A stretch of DNA of 56,691 bases from Acidobacteriaceae bacterium (GTDB lineage: Bacteria; Acidobacteriota; Terriglobia; Terriglobales; Acidobacteriaceae), in NCBI GenBank assembly GCA_027307045.1, contig DAHUXR010000016.1:1-56691 (forward strand). Direction: 5' to 3'. Position 1 is the stretch's first letter. Every line of letters starts with the position of its first letter. A program made the position numbers and the translations under genes. The notes under the pieces are model-generated. The model made no database searches. It saw only the letters and a list, made by a program, of their open reading frames with translations, and was not told where the DNA came from. Below, in pieces: positions 17,464-26,693 of this stretch.

Positions 17464-18840
17464 TCAATGAGAATGTGCGTTACCTGTTGGGCGCACCCGT
17501 AAGAACAATATAACCCCCACAGGATGCTGCGAGTAAATGGGCGTAAGAAAATCAGGCTTACCATAAAACGTAACCTGCGCGCCCAGCGCGGTTGAGAGGC
17601 CTGGAATCACGGGAAAGTCGTGGTCGTATCCCGCAGTGTACGCCTGGATTCGAGCAAGAAACTGTTCGTCGAATCCCGGCGGCTCAGCCTGCTTGCCCAG
17701 CAGCAATTCGCTGCTGCGGTCCGCGCTTTCGATTCTGGTCCAGACATGGTTGTGTTCGGCAAATTGCAAAGTAGATTCAGCCAGGTAGCTGTTGGCGATT
17801 TGCCCGCCCTGCAATACGCGATTGCGGCCCCACAATAACGTGGAAGTCCAACGGCCTTTGGACAACGGACGGTTGTAGCTGACCGATGCCGTCATGCGTT
17901 GAACGTCGTCCGCAGGATGCAATTGTTCCGGACTGCTGAGGTGGGCGAACGAATATTGTGCACTCCAGTTCTGCCCCGGCTGCACAGTCAGGCGGCTCGA
18001 CCATGAATCGATTGCGCCAGAATCTATGTCCCAGCGAAACTCGTCCGGCTCGCGGCCGTGAAAACCTGAGAACTCAATGCGAGCAATTTTAAAAGCGATG
18101 CCGCCGGTGACCACGTCATTCGCTATGTGGGTGGAATCCTGAAGGTGATGTCCCAGCGATGCCACCGGATCTTCGGAAGCGGAAGCGCGATGCGCATAAG
18201 CGCTTGGCCCCATGGCTGGATCGCCCACGGGCGCTGCGTAAAACGATAGCAGCGCATTTTCGCCGAGCCGCAAATCGTACAGCGCGGCCAGCTCCATGAT
18301 GAAGTCATGTGGGTGCTGTCCATCATTGATCGGCTTGCCAAACGCCGTTTCGCCCTGTTGGAAAAGCAGTGGATAGAAGCGCTGGGTCACCGTGGCGGGC
18401 TCCAGGCTGAGCATGGTCCTGAAGGTAAGCTCCCCCCGGCCTATCTGCCGCTGCGCCATGGGCATGAACCAGTTGGTGGAGAAGACCTTGTCATAACCGC
18501 GTGGGCCGCTTTGCTGTAGCGCGTTCAGGAATGCCGTGCCATGAAACATGAACATCCATTTGCCCCGCATGCGCATGATCATGGGTTCGTTGGTTGAGTT
18601 TGGCTGCGCGGACGTGCCTGCCGTGGCGTGGTGCAAAATTTCGTCGATGAACGTCACCGGCTGTTCGTGCTCTGAGGCATGCTGCATATCCGGCATGTCT
18701 TGCATGGAGTCATCCGGTTTCGGAGTCGCAGTTGGGCTGGCGCCGTGCTGGTGTTGAGAAGGCTGCGCGCTCTGGCCGAAGACCATGGCCGAAAACACAA
18801 GAAACAAAATAATTAAGAAAGATACAAACCAACGTTTCAT
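17464..18840 (-). CDS. Outer-membrane beta-barrel-like protein with His/Met-rich N-terminus
   Basis: A 458-residue protein with a signal peptide (MKRWFVSFLIILFLVFSAMV). The mature N-terminus is rich in potential soft-metal ligands: QHQHG, then DSMQDMPDMQHASEHEQ. The rest is rich in alternating hydrophobic and aromatic residues (LSFYAAPVG, WSAQYSFAHLSS, VGVILFLRVRP at the end), as in beta-barrels. I do not recognise a named family. The His/Met segment is of the kind seen in copper-handling proteins; that link is inference. It is the first gene of an apparent three-gene operon with the hemerythrin and TSUP genes. Confidence 0.7.
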   Translation of the reverse strand: MKRWFVSFLIILFLVFSAMVFGQSAQPSQHQHGASPTATPKPDDSMQDMPDMQHASEHEQPVTFIDEILHHATAGTSAQPNSTNEPMIMRMRGKWMFMFHGTAFLNALQQSGPRGYDKVFSTNWFMPMAQRQIGRGELTFRTMLSLEPATVTQRFYPLLFQQGETAFGKPINDGQHPHDFIMELAALYDLRLGENALLSFYAAPVGDPAMGPSAYAHRASASEDPVASLGHHLQDSTHIANDVVTGGIAFKIARIEFSGFHGREPDEFRWDIDSGAIDSWSSRLTVQPGQNWSAQYSFAHLSSPEQLHPADDVQRMTASVSYNRPLSKGRWTSTLLWGRNRVLQGGQIANSYLAESTLQFAEHNHVWTRIESADRSSELLLGKQAEPPGFDEQFLARIQAYTAGYDHDFPVIPGLSTALGAQVTFYGKPDFLTPIYSQHPVGVILFLRVRPTGNAHSH

Positions 18841-18939
18841 GTCGATCCCTTACCGCTCTGCTTGAGCCCTATATGAAAGTGAACAACTGATGTCCACGCT
18901 AAAAGTGGATATACCTGAGGACATTGCCGAAGCCAGGAA

Positions 18940-19314
18940 TCAGATACGAAGAGGGAGCAGTCCGGGCGGTGGAGAAAAAACAGCAAAGAAGTCACTAGAG
19001 GACGGTTCGAAATAGCAAGTGGCCGAAGCCGGACTCAGGGTGCATCGGTCGATAACGAACGGCGCAGGCGTAACATCAGCAGCGCTCAAAAGCGCGTCAG
19101 GAGGATGATTTCCGCTACAGCAGATGTGGCTGGATTCAGGGGCGTTTGGATCAGGTGGTGCGGATTCATGACAGCCTAAATTCCCCTGCGTCGCAACCTG
19201 CCCGGATGTGAGATGTGGAACGCCAATGGCGCAAGCACCTTGCAGCAAGAGGGATGCTATCGCAACAAAGGCGACAACTCGCAACACCCACTGAACCATC
19301 GAACTAAAACCCAT
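18940..19314 (-). CDS. Small secreted Cys/His-containing protein
   Basis: A 124-residue protein with a hydrophobic export signal (VVAFVAIASLLLQGACA). The mature part carries GCHESAP, SSHICCSGNHPP, a later Cys pair (RCTLSPASATC) and a C-terminal PPPG stretch. GAGAG precedes the ATG at 19314. I know no named family, but the layout resembles the protein at 26310 (CHA..., CCTPGH..., RGPP end). The two bracket the RND efflux operon, this one divergent from it. A periplasmic metal-binding or sensing role is plausible but unproven. Confidence 0.6.
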   Translation of the reverse strand: MGFSSMVQWVLRVVAFVAIASLLLQGACAIGVPHLTSGQVATQGNLGCHESAPPDPNAPESSHICCSGNHPPDALLSAADVTPAPFVIDRCTLSPASATCYFEPSSSDFFAVFSPPPGLLPLRI

Positions 19315-19440
19315 GTGCAGCTCTCACACGCATGTCTCGAATCTTGATTCTACTGCATGGCGGCGGTCTGGCGCCTGGGCAGCGGTTCTATCTTCAGGTT
19401 TTCGAAAACGTATACTGTTGGCGCTAGCAGGAGGTCACCT

Positions 19441-20769
19441 TTGTCCACCGCGAAATCGATCACGCGCTTAGCGATTTTTGTCATGGTGCTCTTTACGATC
19501 ATTCGAGTCCCCGCGCAGGAAGCGCAACCCGCGACTTCCACCCAGGCGCCGTTAACGCTCACGTTGCAAGACGCCTTAAATCGTGCGCGAGCAAATAGTG
19601 TCGCGTTCCAGGCCGCGCTTACTGACCAGGGAATCGCACATGAGGACAAGGTGCAGGCACGCGCCGGACTGCTGCCTAGCGTGAACTATAACAACGAGTT
19701 TATTTATACACAGCCCAACGGCACGCCCTCAGGTGTATTCATTGCCAACAACACGGTGCATGAGTACCTCAGCCAGGGCAATATTCATCAGGTAATCGGG
19801 TACACCAACTATGCCGATTATCGGCGCGCACGGGCGCTGGAGGCGGTGGCGCGCGCAAAGGCGGAAGTCGCCAAGCGCGGGCTGGTGGTGGCCGTGGTGC
19901 AGGGCTATTACGGACTCATAGCTGCGCAGCGCAAGTACGCCAACGTGCAGCAGGCCGCGTCTGAATCGCAGCAGTTTCTCGCACTGAGCCAGAAGCTGGA
20001 AAACGGCGGTGAAGTGGCCCACGCAGATGTGATCAAAGCCCAGATACAGTTCAACGATCGCCAGCGCGATTTGCGTGAAGCCCAGCTTGCGATGGACAAG
20101 AGCCGGCTGGACCTGGCGGTATTGCTCTTTCCCGACTTCAACCTGAATTTCACCGTGGTCGATGATGCTCAGCTTGCTCCGCCGCTCGTAAGCTTTGACG
20201 AATTCGTGAAGGTGGCACAGAACCGCAACCCCGATGTTCGCGCCTCAGGCGCCGGTTTTCAGGCGGCCAAATTTGAGGTCGCGTCCGCTCAGAGCGCCTA
20301 CTTTCCCACGCTCACCTTGGATTATTTTTATGGCATTGATGCACCACACTTCTCCGCGCACGAACCCGATGGAACACGCAACCTCGGCTATGCGGTGGCT
20401 GCTACGTTGAACATTCCTATATGGAATTGGGGCGCGACGCGCAGCAAAGTTGTGCAAGCTAACTTGAGACGCAAGCAGGCCCAGCGCGAACTTACCACGG
20501 CGCAACGCAAACTCCAGGCAGACATGCGGGAACTCTATGCGGAAGCCGAGGCTGCCCATGCGGAACTGGAGTTGCTGAAAAGCTCAGCCGACCTGGCAGC
20601 AGAGAGTCTGCGGCTGACGATTTTGCGTTATCAGGGCGGGGAATCGACGGTGCTGGAAGTGGTGGACGCGCAGAATACGCTCACCCAGGCACGCAACGCG
20701 TTCAGTGATGGCGAGGTCCGCGCGCGCACCGCCGTGGCGAACCTGCAAACGCTAACAGGTACAATGTGA
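19441..20769 (+). CDS. TolC-type outer-membrane efflux protein
   Basis: Start chosen at TTG 19441, which follows a near-perfect AGGAGGT at 19429-19435; a 28-codon longer ATG start lacks such a site. The product (442 residues) has a signal peptide (TRLAIFVMVLFTIIRVPAQ) and two OEP repeats. Each has long helical segments (VAKRGLVVAVVQGYYGLIAA; YAEAEAAHAELELLKSSA) and a YQGGESTVLEVVDAQNTL motif near the end. It is the outer-membrane channel of the tripartite pump whose adaptor and RND genes follow directly. Confidence 0.92.
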   Translation: MSTAKSITRLAIFVMVLFTIIRVPAQEAQPATSTQAPLTLTLQDALNRARANSVAFQAALTDQGIAHEDKVQARAGLLPSVNYNNEFIYTQPNGTPSGVFIANNTVHEYLSQGNIHQVIGYTNYADYRRARALEAVARAKAEVAKRGLVVAVVQGYYGLIAAQRKYANVQQAASESQQFLALSQKLENGGEVAHADVIKAQIQFNDRQRDLREAQLAMDKSRLDLAVLLFPDFNLNFTVVDDAQLAPPLVSFDEFVKVAQNRNPDVRASGAGFQAAKFEVASAQSAYFPTLTLDYFYGIDAPHFSAHEPDGTRNLGYAVAATLNIPIWNWGATRSKVVQANLRRKQAQRELTTAQRKLQADMRELYAEAEAAHAELELLKSSADLAAESLRLTILRYQGGESTVLEVVDAQNTLTQARNAFSDGEVRARTAVANLQTLTGTM

Positions 20770-20781
20770 GTGTCAGGTTCT

Positions 20782-22167
20782 ATGAATAATAAGCGTAACG
20801 CTGGCCGCGTAGTCTCGCTCGTCGCACTGGTGCTGGCTGTTTCTTGCCTCACCACAGGCTGCGGCAAAGGCGAAAAAGAAGAAGCGCCAGAGGTCAGCGT
20901 GCAAGCCGCGACGGCTGCGACCACCGACATCTCTCGCGTGGTGAACACTGAAGGCATTATTTTTCCTGTTGCGCAGTCCGCAATCACGCCCAAGATCAAC
21001 GCGCCGGTAAAGAAGTTCTATGTAGTACGCGGACAGAAAGTAAAGCAGGGACAGCTGCTGGCGACGCTCGAAAATCGCGATCTCTCAGCCGCGGCGCTGG
21101 ATAATAAAGGCGCTTACGAGCAGGCTGAAGCCGCTTACAGCACCAGCATCGGCGCGACCTTGCCGGAAGAGAACGCAAAAGCCGAGCTTGACGTGCAGAC
21201 AGCCCAACAGGAACTCGATGCTCAGCAGAAGCTCTATAACAGCCGGCAGGACCTCTTTAAGCAAGGCGCGCTGCCGCGCAAAGATCTTGACGCTGCCGCC
21301 GTGTCTCTGGCCCAGGCCAAAAGCGCCTACAACATTGCCAAGAAACATCTGGACGGATTAAATGCAGTCGGCAAGCAGGGCGCTATCAAGACAGCCAACG
21401 GGCAGTTGACATCGGCAAAAGGGAAGCTGCTGAACTCTGAAGCGCAGCTCAGCTATTCTGAAGTGCGCAGCCCGATTGCCGGCTTCGTTACGGACCGCCC
21501 GCTCTATCCCGGTGAAATGGCTTCCACATCCGCCCCACTGCTCACGGTGATGGACATTTCGCAGGTCATTGCCAAGGCGCACATTCCGCAGAGCGACGCT
21601 CTGCAACTTCACAAAGGCGATGCTGCCACCATTTCGCTGGCAGGACTGGAAAAGCCAATTAACGGTAAGGTGTCTCTCATCAGTCCGGCGCTCGATCCCA
21701 ACAGCACTACGGTTGAGGTCTGGGTGCAGGCGCCCAATACTGACCAGCTTTTGCGTCCCGGGACCACGGCGCAGATTGCCATCACGGCGCAAACTGTCAA
21801 GGATGCATTGGTGGTGCCCGCCGCGGCGCTGCTCAATGCCAAAGGTGACGCAGCTCAGGTGATGGTGGTGGACTCACAAAGCCAGGCCAGCAGCCGCGAC
21901 GTGAAGACAGGCATCGCAACCGGCCAACAGGTGCAGATTGTTTCCGGTCTCAAACCTGGAGAAACGGTGGTGACTGAAGGGGCATACGGCCTTCCCGACA
22001 AGACGAAAGTCAAAATCGAAAAGCCGGAAACAGAAGCTTCCGGCGCAGATGCCAAAGACAAAGATACAGATAAAGACGATGACGAAAAGTCGAAGCCTGA
22101 TGCCGGCAGCAAGAAAGCCGCGCAACCCAAAGCCAACAGCAAGAATGGCGGCGGCTCAAAGGATTAA
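20782..22167 (+). CDS. RND efflux periplasmic adaptor lipoprotein
   Basis: A membrane-fusion protein of about 460 residues; a GTG at 20770 is an alternative start. The N-terminus has a lipobox (LTTGC). Next come a lipoyl-like barrel (APVKKFYVVRGQKVKQGQLL), a coiled-coil hairpin (about 115-205), the second barrel half (YSEVRSPIAGFVTDRPLYPG) and a beta-barrel domain (GTTAQIAITAQTVKDALVVP). The last 40 or so residues are an unusual low-complexity tail of Lys, Asp and Glu. It couples the RND pump to TolC and starts almost at the stop of the channel gene. Confidence 0.92.
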   Translation: MNNKRNAGRVVSLVALVLAVSCLTTGCGKGEKEEAPEVSVQAATAATTDISRVVNTEGIIFPVAQSAITPKINAPVKKFYVVRGQKVKQGQLLATLENRDLSAAALDNKGAYEQAEAAYSTSIGATLPEENAKAELDVQTAQQELDAQQKLYNSRQDLFKQGALPRKDLDAAAVSLAQAKSAYNIAKKHLDGLNAVGKQGAIKTANGQLTSAKGKLLNSEAQLSYSEVRSPIAGFVTDRPLYPGEMASTSAPLLTVMDISQVIAKAHIPQSDALQLHKGDAATISLAGLEKPINGKVSLISPALDPNSTTVEVWVQAPNTDQLLRPGTTAQIAITAQTVKDALVVPAAALLNAKGDAAQVMVVDSQSQASSRDVKTGIATGQQVQIVSGLKPGETVVTEGAYGLPDKTKVKIEKPETEASGADAKDKDTDKDDDEKSKPDAGSKKAAQPKANSKNGGGSKD

Positions 22168-22173
22168 GTCCAG

Positions 22174-25100
22174 ATGGCGGATGAACCTAAGGTCACGAAC
22201 CATACCGACGTGAAGGGCATCGCGCCGCGCCGCCACTGGCTGGCGCACAACTCCGCTACGATAATCTTCCTCATTATCGTGATCGCGCTTGTTGGCGGCT
22301 ACCAGGCTTTTAATATTCCGATCGCAGTTTTTCCTTCCACGGATTTTCCCCGCATCGTGATTGGCATTGACAACGGCGTGATGCCAATCGATCAAATGAT
22401 GGTTACCATCACGCGACCCGTTGAGCAGGCGGTAAACAGCGTGCAAGGCCTGGAGATGGTGCGTTCCATCACCAGCCGCGGATCAGCGGAGGTCGACTTG
22501 TTCTTTAACTGGCAAGTTGACATGTTTCAGACGCTCCAACTGGTTGATTCGGCCGTGTCAAAAGTTGCAACCGAACTGCCGCCCGGCGCAAAGGTTGAAA
22601 GCCATCGGCTGACCTTTGCGTCATTTCCCATTCTTGGCTACAGCCTCACGTCAGATTCGGTGCCGCAAAATCGGCTATGGGAGATGGCGACCTATGACAT
22701 CGCTCCGCGTCTGAATCGCATGACCGGCGTCGCCACGGTAATTGTGCAAGGCGGACAGGAGCCGGAATTTCAGATCACTCCCAGCCCAGCCCGGCTGCTG
22801 GCGACATCCGTGACGGTAACGGACATCTTGAATGCGGTGAAAGCCACGAATCTTGTGGATTCTCCCGGACTGTTTGAGCGCAATCATCAACTGGTTCTTG
22901 GCCTGGTAAGCGGGCAGGCGCGCAACGCCGACGATCTGGCAAATACTGTAATCAAAAACACGCCTGCGGGGCTTCCGGTGCGCGTCGGCGACGTTGCTAC
23001 AGTCCAGCAGTCGGTCAAGCCGCTATACACCATTGTCCGGGCGGACGGGAAGCCTGCCGTGCTGCTGAACATCAATCGCCAGCCAGACAGCAATACTGTG
23101 GCGGTGGCCAATGAAGTGCATGACGAAGTGGCGCGCATACGCAGCACTCTGCCTCCGGGAATCCGAATTACGCCTTTTTACGATCAGTCCGGCCTTGTGA
23201 AGGATTCCATCGGTAGTGTGCGCGATGCCATTCTGCTAGGGCTGATTCTTTCTGCCATTGTGCTGGTAGTTTTTCTGCGCGATTGGGGAAGCTCGATTGT
23301 GGCCGGGTTGGTAATTCCGGTCACGATTTTTATCACTTTCATGGTGCTCAAGCTGCTGGGCCAGAGCTTTAACCTGATGACGCTGGGCGGCCTTGCCGCC
23401 GCCGTGGGACTGGTAATTGATGACGCGATTGTCGTGGTGGAAAACATTGTGCTGCATCGCGATGCAGGCGAAGGAAAGGTTGAAGCCATGCAGAGCGCGC
23501 TTTCTGAGATTACTGTCCCGTTGATCGGTTCCACGCTTACCCCAATCGTTGTGTTCCTTCCGCTGATTTCCATGACGGGCGTAAATGGAACGTTCTTCCG
23601 CGCGCTGGCCGTGACCATGTGCGCTGCGCTGTTGACGTCGCTCATTCTCGCGCTTACATGGACGCCAACCCTGAGCCTTTTTCTGCTGCGCCGCAAGAAT
23701 GTGGTCGAAGTTCAATCTGCAGAAAATGGCGATGTGGACTCTGAGATTCGCAAGCTCATGGCTGCGGAAGAATCTTCCATGAAAGGCTTCTTCGGCCGGA
23801 TCATCGAGTTTTACGAACGCTGGCTGCGTCGCGCGCTGGAGCACCCAAGGACATTGCTGGCGGGCGCGGCGGTACTCATCCTCATCTCATTTGGAGCCTT
23901 CTATTTCCTGGGCTCGGACCTTCTTCCGGAAATGGACGAAGGCGGTTTCATCCTGGACTACCTGACGCCGCCCGGCAGTTCTTTGCAGGAAACGGATCGC
24001 ATCGTGGGCCATCTGGAAAAGATGCTGCAGGAAACGCCGGAAGTGGAAAGCACCTCTCGCCGCACGGGCTTGCAACTTGGCCTGGCGGCCGTGACTGAGG
24101 CGAACCGTGGCGATATCTCAGTCAAGTTAAAAGCGAACCGCAAGCGAGCGACGGACGACGTAATTGCGGACCTGCGGGCGCAGATAAAGCGGGAGGAGCC
24201 TGCCGTAGATGTGGATTTCCCCTTGATCTTGCAGGACATGATTGGCGATCTGACCGGCGCGCCGGAACCAGTGGTCATTAAACTGTTTTCTGAGGATTCC
24301 AAGCTGCTGGAAGAGCAGGCTCCGCGCGTGGCTGACGCTATCGAAAAAATTAAAGGCGTTGTTGATCTCAAAAATGGCATTGAGAACACCATGAGTGGTC
24401 CGGCAATGGAGTTCCGTGTGAACACCACCGTGGCTGCCAAAGCTGGATTTACCGCGGAAGAGGTTTCCACCGACGCAACGGCGGTCTTGGAAGGCGCCAC
24501 AGCGGCCAATCCGCTGATTGCCAACAACCGCGCTTACAACATACGAGTGCGCTTCCCGGAACAGAACCGGGCGTCCATGGATGCGATGAGCAATACGCTG
24601 CTGGTCAGTTCGTCCGGCAGGACGGCGACGCTGGGCTCACTGGCGCAGATCAATGAACTTCCTGGGCAAACCGAAATCACGCGGGAGAACCTGCAACGGC
24701 TGGTGGAGGTCACCGCGCGCCTGGAAGGCATGAGCCTGGGTACCGGCGTCGCCAAAGTACAGAAAGTTGTTTCTGGATTGCATCTGCCATCTTCCATCCG
24801 GGTGAGTTATGGCGGTCTTTATGCACAGCAGCAGAGTGATTTTCATGACATGGCCATGGTGCTGTTGCTGGCGATCGTCCTGGTCTTCACCGTGCTGCTG
24901 TTTGAATTCCGTAACTTCTCCGCGCCGGTGGCGATTCTGAGTTCTGCTTTGCTTTCGATCTCCGGTGTGTTTCTGGCGCTGTTGGTTACGGGCAAGACCG
25001 TGAATCTGGCGTCACTGATGGGGATGATCATGGTGATCGGCATTGTGGCCAAAAATGGCATCCTGTTACTGGATGCGAATCAGAAATTTGCGCATGCCAA

Positions 25101-25341
25101 CTTTGAGCCGGAAGAAGCGATGGTCCAGGCGGGCCGTCGCCGTTTGCGTCCTATCTTTATGACCGCGCTGGCGACCATGGCTGGCATGTTGCCGCTGGCA
25201 TTTGCGCTGGGCGCAGGATCAGAAATGCTGCAACCGCTGGCGATTGCAGTAATCGGCGGAATTCTGGTCTCGATGGTGCTCTCTCTCATCGTGACGCCTG
25301 CCGTTTATTTCTATCTGGGAAAACATCGCGCCCAAGGCTAA
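22174..25341 (+). CDS. RND-family inner-membrane efflux transporter (HAE1-like)
   Basis: A 1055-residue, 12-helix proton-driven pump. The fourth helix carries GLVIDDAIVVVENI at about 411-424, with the Asp pair used in proton relay. The MTLGGLAAAVG and ALATMAGMLPLAFALGAGSE motifs and a closing TPAVYFYLG are typical. The DDAIVVVEN form is that of the drug-type HAE1 group; heavy-metal HME pumps usually have a different pattern here, so the substrate is uncertain despite the metal-flavoured surroundings. It starts 6 bp after the adaptor gene. Confidence 0.93.
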   Translation: MADEPKVTNHTDVKGIAPRRHWLAHNSATIIFLIIVIALVGGYQAFNIPIAVFPSTDFPRIVIGIDNGVMPIDQMMVTITRPVEQAVNSVQGLEMVRSITSRGSAEVDLFFNWQVDMFQTLQLVDSAVSKVATELPPGAKVESHRLTFASFPILGYSLTSDSVPQNRLWEMATYDIAPRLNRMTGVATVIVQGGQEPEFQITPSPARLLATSVTVTDILNAVKATNLVDSPGLFERNHQLVLGLVSGQARNADDLANTVIKNTPAGLPVRVGDVATVQQSVKPLYTIVRADGKPAVLLNINRQPDSNTVAVANEVHDEVARIRSTLPPGIRITPFYDQSGLVKDSIGSVRDAILLGLILSAIVLVVFLRDWGSSIVAGLVIPVTIFITFMVLKLLGQSFNLMTLGGLAAAVGLVIDDAIVVVENIVLHRDAGEGKVEAMQSALSEITVPLIGSTLTPIVVFLPLISMTGVNGTFFRALAVTMCAALLTSLILALTWTPTLSLFLLRRKNVVEVQSAENGDVDSEIRKLMAAEESSMKGFFGRIIEFYERWLRRALEHPRTLLAGAAVLILISFGAFYFLGSDLLPEMDEGGFILDYLTPPGSSLQETDRIVGHLEKMLQETPEVESTSRRTGLQLGLAAVTEANRGDISVKLKANRKRATDDVIADLRAQIKREEPAVDVDFPLILQDMIGDLTGAPEPVVIKLFSEDSKLLEEQAPRVADAIEKIKGVVDLKNGIENTMSGPAMEFRVNTTVAAKAGFTAEEVSTDATAVLEGATAANPLIANNRAYNIRVRFPEQNRASMDAMSNTLLVSSSGRTATLGSLAQINELPGQTEITRENLQRLVEVTARLEGMSLGTGVAKVQKVVSGLHLPSSIRVSYGGLYAQQQSDFHDMAMVLLLAIVLVFTVLLFEFRNFSAPVAILSSALLSISGVFLALLVTGKTVNLASLMGMIMVIGIVAKNGILLLDANQKFAHANFEPEEAMVQAGRRRLRPIFMTALATMAGMLPLAFALGAGSEMLQPLAIAVIGGILVSMVLSLIVTPAVYFYLGKHRAQG

Positions 25342-25494
25342 ATCTCCGGCTCTTTGGTGTAACCAATTTCACACTAAAAGGCTCAATAGAGATGTGCAGA
25401 GGATATCGCCCCTTTACGTTACAGACTCCTCAATCATGGCGCGCCAGAATTACTGAACCCAATGGACTCCCATGAATGATCGGGAACGGCCGAT

Positions 25495-26148
25495 CTAAAG
25501 CCACAAAGTCAATAGATCTCGCATTTGGGCATAGCCAGAATCATTGGGATGTATGCCGTCAACTGTGTAGTCAGATTGTCCGTTGAACAAACCGGAGAAA
25601 TCGACGACGGTCACTCCGGGAATCAGGCCAATGTTGTTATTCAATGGCGTGCGCCACATGTCATAGAAGGTGACGGGCGCGTCGCCTGTAGGCAACATCC
25701 ATGGAGCCGGGTGCGCTGGATCGTACGCATAAACGGTGCAGATGATAACTTTAACGCCTTTGGCGGTGGCCATGGCCGCCATACTTTGTAGATCGTCGGC
25801 GGGATTGCCAAAATTGTCCTGAAAAAGATTGTTCCACCCAGCCATAATCACGATGGTCTTGGGCGGCGTGACGCTAACGCAAGTAAGCGGGAAAGTTGAA
25901 TTGCCATCCAGCCCGTGGCAAACCTTATTGCCTGACAAAACGTCCGGCAGGAGTGCTTTTAATTGATCGGTGCGGTAGCCGAACATGCCGCCATTGACAT
26001 ATTGCTTGCCGAGGAAATAACCATCCAGGTTCCAGGCGCCGAAGATGGAATCGCCAAAGAAGATCGTGGACGGCTGGGGTGATTGAGGGCGAGTCGTTCC
26101 GCCGCACCCAACTAAGAGCAATAGCAGGGCAATCGTCGTGATTTTCAT
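25495..26148 (-). CDS. SGNH/GDSL-family lipoprotein hydrolase
   Basis: A 217-residue lipoprotein (lipobox LLVGC at about 11-15). It has the SGNH blocks: GDSIFG with Ser34 (block I), NGGMFGYRT (block II Gly), GWNN (block III Asn) and DGIHPNDSG with the catalytic Asp and His (block V). Such enzymes cleave acyl or acetyl esters, often on carbohydrates. It lies convergent to the RND operon and divergent from the small Cys/His-rich gene at 26310. Confidence 0.87.
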   Translation of the reverse strand: MKITTIALLLLLVGCGGTTRPQSPQPSTIFFGDSIFGAWNLDGYFLGKQYVNGGMFGYRTDQLKALLPDVLSGNKVCHGLDGNSTFPLTCVSVTPPKTIVIMAGWNNLFQDNFGNPADDLQSMAAMATAKGVKVIICTVYAYDPAHPAPWMLPTGDAPVTFYDMWRTPLNNNIGLIPGVTVVDFSGLFNGQSDYTVDGIHPNDSGYAQMRDLLTLWL

Positions 26149-26268
26149 CGTCGCATAGGGTTAAATCAGACTTGCTGAAAATGGGAGATGAAAATAGTCC
26201 AGCGTCTGTAGTGCTGTGAAAATTAAAAGTTTTAACGTAGCAAAGCCGTTCAGCAACTCTGAATCTGA

Positions 26269-26298
26269 TTGATTTCAGGGCAAAAATAAAGGTATAGT
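26269..26298 (+). promoter_or_regulatory. Putative sigma-70-type promoter giving a near-leaderless transcript
   Basis: TTGATT (26269-26274) and TATAGT (26293-26298) are separated by 18 bp. Transcription would begin about 5 bp before the ATG at 26310, which itself lacks a Shine-Dalgarno. This suggests a leaderless or near-leaderless mRNA. Prediction by eye only. Confidence 0.4.
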
Positions 26299-26309
26299 GC
26301 CTCTGTAAT

Positions 26310-26693
26310 ATGCGGCGATCTTTAGCCATCACGGTTATTCTTGCTTTGTTTTCATCCATGCTTTCGCCGATGATGGCGGCGGCGTGCACCGGAACAGGCA
26401 AGGCAGTTTCCTGCCACGCGGTGGCAATGGACCATTGTGATCGCCCGATGCACCAGCATCACCACCATGCGGCCGCGCCAGAGTCAAAAACGGCTTTCTC
26501 CGCGGCGCCCGATGACGCCCAGTGCCCCATGGATTGCTGCACTCCCGGACATCTGCGGAGCGGCGCAGCAGTTTCCACGAATCCCAATCTTCCTCCACCG
26601 GCAGTGAGCGACCGCGAGATTCACCTGGTTGCGGTTGTGTTCACGGTTGCCGGCTTTTCTTCCCATACTGATCGTGGTCCTCCCCTCATCTAA
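26310..26693 (+). CDS. Small secreted His/Cys/Met-rich protein
   Basis: A 127-residue protein with a signal peptide (RRSLAITVILALFSSMLSPM). The mature part is dense in metal ligands: SCHAVAMDHCDRPMHQHHHH, then QCPMDCCTPGHLRSG. It ends in a short hydrophobic stretch and DRGPPLI. I recognise no named family. The cysteine and CCxxGH layout echoes the protein at 18940 on the other side of the RND operon. A periplasmic copper, zinc or nickel binder is a reasonable guess. The TonB-dependent receptor gene follows 200 bp later on the same strand. Confidence 0.65.
   Translation: MRRSLAITVILALFSSMLSPMMAAACTGTGKAVSCHAVAMDHCDRPMHQHHHHAAAPESKTAFSAAPDDAQCPMDCCTPGHLRSGAAVSTNPNLPPPAVSDREIHLVAVVFTVAGFSSHTDRGPPLI

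Noticed and set aside
22174-25341. Heavy-metal (CzcA/CusA) identity for the RND pump
   Set aside because: The fourth-helix motif DDAIVVVEN is of the HAE1 type. The metal context is suggestive only, so no cus or czc name was given.
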